Positions 40,823-44,017 of a DNA stretch of 44,017 nucleotides are shown here, in pieces (position 1 is the first letter of the stretch; every line of letters begins with the position of its first letter). This DNA is from Bacteroidales bacterium (lineage in GTDB: Bacteria; Bacteroidota; Bacteroidia; Bacteroidales; FEN-979): positions 1 to 44,017 of the forward strand of contig JACZJJ010000149.1 in the NCBI GenBank assembly GCA_014860625.1, written 5' to 3'. A program made the position numbers and the translations under genes. The notes beneath the pieces are model-generated. The model was not told the DNA's origin. It saw nothing but the letters and a program-made list of their open reading frames with translations, and did not search any database.

Positions 40823-41755
40823 TCAGAATTTAAAGAGCGAGGAGATGGATTCCTTCTTTTTCAGTCGGTTGATTACCTCGGCGAAGAGGTCGGCAGTGGT
40901 GAGAACCTTCACTTTGGGACTCTCCCGTTGCAGAGGGATCGTGTCGGTTACTACCAGCTCATCCAGCGCTGATTCTTCGATATGCTCGTATGCTTGACCG
41001 GAGAGAAGCGGATGGGTAATCATTGCACGTACTGATTTAGCGCCATTTCCCATCAGCACTTCTGCCGCTTTACAGAGGGTCCCTCCGGTGTCGACGATGT
41101 CGTCGAGAAGGATCACATTTTTTCCTTTTACATCACCCACCAGGGCCATTTTGCCAACTTCATTGGGTTTGGAGCGGTGCTTGTAACAGATGACGAAGTT
41201 GGTGTGGAAGAATTTTGCATAGGATCCGGCACGTCGTGTACCCCCGGTATCAGGGGAGGCAAAGGTCAGGTCTTCGAGGTGAAGTGTTTTGAGGTAGGGG
41301 ATGAAGATGGAAGATGCGTAAAGGTGGTCGACAGGTACGTCAAAGAAGCCCTGAATCTGGTCTGCGTGAAGATCGAGAGTGATGATACGGTTCACTCCTG
41401 CAGCCATCAGCAGGTTCGCTACCAGTTTGGATGCGATGGATACGCGTGGTTTGTCTTTTCGATCCTGACGGGCAAATCCGAAATATGGGATAACCGCAAC
41501 GATCGTTCGTGCTGAAGCCCGGCGTGCGGCATCAATCATCATCAGGAGCTCCATCAGGTTATCGGCGGGAGTGAAGGTAGATTGTACCAGAAATACATCG
41601 GTGCCTCGGATATTTTCATCAAAAGAGGGTTGGAATTCTCCGTCAGCAAAGTTGATGACCGACATCTTTCCCAGCTCAGCACCATAGTCCCGGGCGATTT
41701 TTTCGCCGAGGTATTTGGATGTTCTTCCTGCGAAAATTTTGATCTTTGCTGCCAT
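40823..41755 (-). CDS. prs: Ribose-phosphate pyrophosphokinase (PRPP synthase)
   Basis: 310 residues, full-length class I PRPP synthetase: the IKIFAGRTSKYLGEKIA opening, the R5P/ATP-site DLHADQIQGFFDVPVDHL, and the PRPP-binding loop VILLDDIVDTGGTL. It makes PRPP from ribose 5-phosphate and ATP for nucleotide and His/Trp synthesis. It begins the prs-rplY-pth group and has its own promoter. The intergenic region on its 3' side is occupied by the rplY promoter and heptamer repeat. Confidence 0.97.
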   Translation of the reverse strand: MAAKIKIFAGRTSKYLGEKIARDYGAELGKMSVINFADGEFQPSFDENIRGTDVFLVQSTFTPADNLMELLMMIDAARRASARTIVAVIPYFGFARQDRKDKPRVSIASKLVANLLMAAGVNRIITLDLHADQIQGFFDVPVDHLYASSIFIPYLKTLHLEDLTFASPDTGGTRRAGSYAKFFHTNFVICYKHRSKPNEVGKMALVGDVKGKNVILLDDIVDTGGTLCKAAEVLMGNGAKSVRAMITHPLLSGQAYEHIEESALDELVVTDTIPLQRESPKVKVLTTADLFAEVINRLKKKESISSLFKF

Positions 41756-41781
41756 TAATTGGAATCTTTGAGTTTACAAGT

Positions 41782-41812
41782 CAAAAGTACTCTTTTCACG
41801 CAAGGGATGCAA
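41782..41812 (-). promoter_or_regulatory. Promoter of prs (TTG-N20-TACTTTTG)
   Basis: Minus strand -7 TACTTTTG at 41789-41782 with TTG at 41812-41810, spacing 20 bp. The -7 element ends 26 bp before the prs ATG. Both elements and spacing fit the Bacteroidota primary promoter. Confidence 0.6.
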
Positions 41813-41850
41813 GGGTTTTTTGTGAACAGGGAATTCACGCAGGGAAATTC

Positions 41851-42714
41851 TTATCCGAGATAGGTTTGCAGGACGGATGAACGTGAGATGTGCTTTAGCT
41901 TCCGGATAGCCTTCTCTTTGATCTGACGAACCCTCTCCCGGGTAAGGTCGAACTGTTCGGCAATCTCTTCGGAGGTCCTTATGGGTGTCCCGTTCAACCC
42001 GTAAAAGGAGCGAATAATTTCGGCTTCCCGGATGGAGAGGGAGGAGACAGCCCTCTCGATTTCGATTCTAAGGGATTCGACGAGCAGCCCCCGGTCGGGA
42101 CGGGTGTTTTCATCCCCCTGGATCGTATCGCCCATGGTGATTGTTTCGTTTTGGATCAATGGCGCATCAATGGAGAGATGACGCCCCGAATTTTTCATGC
42201 ACTCCCGTACTTCATTCTCCGAGATATCCAGGATCCCGGCCATCTCTGATATTTCAGGATCCCTTTCAAACTCCTGCTCAAAGCGAACGTTGGCATGATG
42301 GATCTTGCTGATAGAACCTATCTTATTCAGTGGAAGTCTTACAATACGCGACTGTTCAGCAAGAGCCTGGAGGATGGATTGTCGGATCCACCATACGGCA
42401 TAGGAAATAAACTTAAATCCGCGGGTTTCATCAAAGCGCTTGGCTGCCTTCATGAGGCCCAGGTTCCCCTCATTGATCAGGTCGGAAAGGCTTAGCCCAC
42501 GGTTTTGATACTGCTTGGAAACAGAGACCACAAACCTCAGGTTTGCCCGGGTAAGTTTCTGCAACGCCTCCTGGTCCCCCAGCCGGATCTGTTGGGCAAG
42601 GAGCACCTCTTCCTCCACAGAGATCATGTCAACCTTCCCAATCTCCTGCAAATATTTATCCATGGAAGCAGTTTCCCGGTTGGTAAGCTGCTTGGTGATG
42701 ACCAGTTGCCTCAT
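41851..42714 (-). CDS. rpoD: Primary sigma factor (sigma-70 family)
   Basis: 287 residues, the short Bacteroidota housekeeping sigma without region 1.1. Region 1.2 (MDKYLQEIGKVDMISVEEEVLLA) is followed by region 2 (ANLRFVVSVSKQYQNRGLSLSDLINEGNLGLMKAAKRFDETRGFKFISYAVWWIRQSI), region 3 and region 4.2 with the helix-turn-helix (DLTRERVRQIKEKAIRKLKH). It directs RNA polymerase to the TTTG/TAnnTTTG promoters noted in this window. A TACCTTTG element lies 129-136 bp upstream, giving a long leader. Confidence 0.96.
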   Translation of the reverse strand: MRQLVITKQLTNRETASMDKYLQEIGKVDMISVEEEVLLAQQIRLGDQEALQKLTRANLRFVVSVSKQYQNRGLSLSDLINEGNLGLMKAAKRFDETRGFKFISYAVWWIRQSILQALAEQSRIVRLPLNKIGSISKIHHANVRFEQEFERDPEISEMAGILDISENEVRECMKNSGRHLSIDAPLIQNETITMGDTIQGDENTRPDRGLLVESLRIEIERAVSSLSIREAEIIRSFYGLNGTPIRTSEEIAEQFDLTRERVRQIKEKAIRKLKHISRSSVLQTYLG

Positions 42715-42842
42715 TAGAACTCCTTTGTTTTAGGGTATCTGATTACCCGGTTTCATTCCGGGCCATCTGGGGAGTTCGGAATTATCAATTCAGCTCAAGG
42801 GAGAGAGGAGTCGAGTTATTCCCAGGGGGGGTCAGAATTCCT

Positions 42843-42850
42843 CAAAGGTA
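42843..42850 (-). promoter_or_regulatory. Candidate -7 element for the sigma factor gene
   Basis: TACCTTTG on the minus strand matches TAnnTTTG; no -33 at the proper spacing. The leader to the ATG at 42714 would be about 120 nt and includes an imperfect CCCGG...CCGGG inverted repeat. Confidence 0.45.
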
Positions 42851-42908
42851 CTACAATTCCGGGAAGTGAGGTGGAATAATTTACTTATCGGGATGAATAA
42901 GCGGATAG

Positions 42909-43355
42909 TCAGTCAATTAGTAACTTTTGTGAGTGGGAATAATGCCCGGCAACGAACCGCAGGACATAGATGCCGGTAGGGTATGTGGCTGTAGTTATCG
43001 GGATCGAATGAAATCCGGAAGAAAATTTCTGATCTATCGTTCTCCCCATTTCCTTCCCCGAAAGTCAAGGAGTGCCAGCCGAACCTGCATCGACTCAGGA
43101 AGGGTGCAGGATGGTTTCATCAATACAAAGGGAGTCGCCGGAAGTAAGAAATTCTGAAGCGACAACGATGTCCCTGCCTTCAAAAGTGAGCAGTTCCTTA
43201 TAGGTTCCTTTGGCAACGAGAACTGTATCCCCGTCTGTGGCTGCTAAAATGGCTGCCAGGATGGTAGAATAATCGGTTGGTACATGTATAATGAGAGAGT
43301 ATCCAGGCATCGTTGTACCGAAAAGGACCTGGGTGAGTAAAGATAACTTCTTCAT
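42909..43355 (-). pseudogene. Decayed T9SS right-handed beta-helix protein (internal deletion, stops)
   Basis: The N-terminal 86 residues (43095-43355) carry a signal peptide and the opening of a parallel beta-helix protein (IIHVPTDYSTILAAI, GDTVLVAKGTYKELLTF, IVVASEF), then an in-frame TGA. In the same frame after two stops (43097, 43067) the sequence resumes as the end of a T9SS sorting domain: QKFSSGFHSIPITTA, YPTGIYVLRFV, KLLID and TGA at 42911-42909. Everything between (helix coils, most of the sorting domain) is missing. This is a gene remnant joined in frame by a deletion; the N-terminal piece alone would make a secreted 86-residue fragment. Confidence 0.72.
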
Positions 43356-43420
43356 GATTTTTTTGGTTTAATGAGACGAAAGTCCGTTTGCTTATACTTG
43401 ACGGACTGAAAACAGGAAGT

Positions 43421-43451
43421 TTTGAAAATATCTTGTAAATGTGTACTTTTG
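43421..43451 (+). promoter_or_regulatory. Bacteroidota promoter of tRNA-Leu (TTTG-N19-TACTTTTG)
   Basis: TTTG at 43421-43424 and TACTTTTG at 43444-43451 with exactly 19 bp between: both consensus boxes and spacing match. The tRNA begins 53 bp downstream. Confidence 0.8.
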
Positions 43452-43504
43452 ACGCGGGAAACCCTACCCTTTAACTCCCTTCCGGCTTGCTGGAGGGACA
43501 AGTT

Positions 43505-43588
43505 GCCCTGATGGCGGAACTGGTAGACGCGCTGGTCTCAAAAACCAGTGGGGTAATTCCCGTGCCGGTTCGATTCCGGCTCAGGGTA
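43505..43588 (+). tRNA. tRNA-Leu (anticodon CAA)
   Basis: 84 nt. Acceptor GCCCTGA pairs with TCAGGGT (first pair G-U); D-arm with GGTAGACG; anticodon stem CTGGT/ACCAG around the loop CTCAAAA, giving anticodon CAA; a long variable arm as in class II tRNAs; T-arm GGTTCGATTCC. CCA is not encoded (ACA follows). It would read UUG leucine codons. A promoter and terminator flank it. Confidence 0.93.
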
Positions 43589-43596
43589 CAGGAACG

Positions 43597-43631
43597 GATT
43601 CCTTGCTGTTTTCTGCGGGGAATCTTTTTTT
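43597..43631 (+). terminator. Terminator after tRNA-Leu
   Basis: GATTCC and GGAATC form a 6-bp stem with a 16-nt loop followed by seven T, starting 9 bp after the tRNA. Confidence 0.55.
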
Positions 43632-43639
43632 ATGCCCAC

Positions 43640-43802
43640 CGGAACGCCGCGATATTCCTTTAGATGGCTTAAATAAACAAGTCACCTCCGGGGTTAGATA
43701 TTCCCGTTTAACCTGATCAATCAAAAATCTATTGGGAAACACCAGTTTTTGGACACTTCTTTTCTCCTCAGTATCACCATTTGCCCAGTATTTACTGACA
43801 TT
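43640..43802 (-). pseudogene. C-terminal remnant of a serine recombinase-like gene
   Basis: Minus-strand frame open from 43802 reads KYWANGDTEEKRSVQKLVFP, then REYLTPEVTCLFKP. This resembles the extreme C-terminus of large serine recombinases in Bacteroidota (typically a 'D-E-KR-x-Q-LVFP-G...Y-T-VN-IF' pattern). Upstream is a stop codon and no catalytic domain remains. It lies directly beside tRNA-Leu, a common integration site, so it may mark a lost mobile element. Recognition is by motif memory only. Confidence 0.45.
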
Positions 43803-43873
43803 TTAAAGCAAAGATACAACCCTTTTCTGGTGGTCGATTTACAGGCGGCGTGTCCATCGCAGGGCCTGATCGC

Positions 43874-43914
43874 AATTAAAAACAAAGAAGGCGGCCTTTT
43901 GAGCCGCCCTCTTT
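43874..43914 (-). terminator. Rho-independent terminator of the T9SS gene at window end
   Basis: On the minus strand AAAGAG-GGCGGC pairs with GCCGCC-TTCTTT over a 7-nt loop, followed by GTTTTTAATT. It lies 20 bp after the stop codon at 43934. Confidence 0.8.
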
Positions 43915-43933
43915 CATTATAAATAATTCCGGC

Positions 43934-44017
43934 CTATTTGCTCACGATGATCTTCCGGACCGTCTGTGACCGGGAATTCAGGATCACGAGGGTATAAACG
44001 CCGTCGGGGACCGGCCG
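43934..44017 (-). CDS. C-terminal end of a T9SS-secreted protein (partial)
   Basis: Only the last 27 codons are in the window, ending in TAG at 43934-43936. The sequence PVPDGVYTLVILNSRSQTVRKIIVSK is the closing strand pattern of a T9SS type A sorting domain (GxYxLxI...K-I-V). The body of the protein lies beyond the window, so its function is unknown. It is followed by a strong terminator. Confidence 0.8.
   Translation of the reverse strand, partial: RPVPDGVYTLVILNSRSQTVRKIIVSK

Larger units (their letters stand above)
43589..43933. other. 345-bp stretch without an intact gene
   Basis: It holds the tRNA terminator, the recombinase-like remnant, a minus-strand -7-like element TATCTTTG (43809-43816) that precedes a 26-codon ORF of doubtful reality, and the terminator of the T9SS gene at the window end. 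I see nothing else. Confidence 0.6.

Noticed and set aside
42933-43157. 74-codon plus-strand ORF
   Set aside because: Antisense to the decayed T9SS gene, whose frame explains the sequence on both sides.
43721-43800. 26-codon ORF behind a TATCTTTG element
   Set aside because: It overlaps the recombinase-like frame and has no protein-like features; the -7 match alone is too weak.

Overview
ORGANISM. The window looks like a chromosome segment of an anaerobic member of the Bacteroidota (Bacteroidales-like). The evidence is: several secreted proteins ending in type IX secretion (T9SS) C-terminal sorting domains; a 287-residue primary sigma factor without region 1.1; promoters of the Bacteroidota type (-7 TAnnTTTG, best case TTTG-N19-TACTTTTG before tRNA-Leu); Bacteroidota-style TonB proteins; and an Hdr-Flx electron-transfer operon typical of anaerobes.

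LAYOUT. 1-1.5 kb: two tandem TonB energy transducers separated by palindromic repeats and a terminator. 1.7-8.5 kb: hdrC-hdrB-hdrA-flxD-like plus two 4Fe-4S proteins and a FAD/NAD(P)H reductase (HdrABC-FlxABCD type), then a 32-residue membrane miniprotein and a Nudix hydrolase. 9.2-15.1 kb (minus): an MscS-family channel and a 1733-residue fusion of a cation-chloride-cotransporter-like permease, a long helical middle, a P-loop ATPase and a winged-helix-like tail. 15.2-18.6 kb (minus): aspartate 4-decarboxylase and aspartate:alanine antiporter, an aspartate-fuelled proton-motive cycle; then a rubrerythrin-like protein. 19.3-28.1 kb: three T9SS-secreted proteins and a transglutaminase-like gene whose reading frame is broken in a 7-bp repeat tract. 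28.1-35.3 kb: a second, paralogous permease-ATPase plus MscS pair, divergent from a cation:proton antiporter. 35.4-42.7 kb: GH109/Gfo-Idh-MocA enzyme, glycyl-tRNA synthetase, DUF218 (YdcF/SanA) protein, pth, rplY, prs and the primary sigma factor. 42.9-44.0 kb: a decayed T9SS beta-helix gene, tRNA-Leu(CAA), a recombinase-like C-terminal remnant and the tail of another T9SS protein.

HOW IT WORKS TOGETHER. Two themes are energy/redox (Hdr-Flx, aspartate-alanine exchange, TonB) and ion or volume homeostasis (two permease-ATPase + MscS modules and an antiporter). The permease-ATPase + MscS pair, present twice, is the best candidate for an undescribed system.

The second unexpected signal is a set of about ten tracts with a strict 7-bp period but different, drifting words. 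They sit at gene boundaries, two directly against stop codons and one directly against a start codon, and also inside genes. They resemble in format the heptameric STRR repeats known from cyanobacteria, and in at least one gene they appear to have broken the reading frame.
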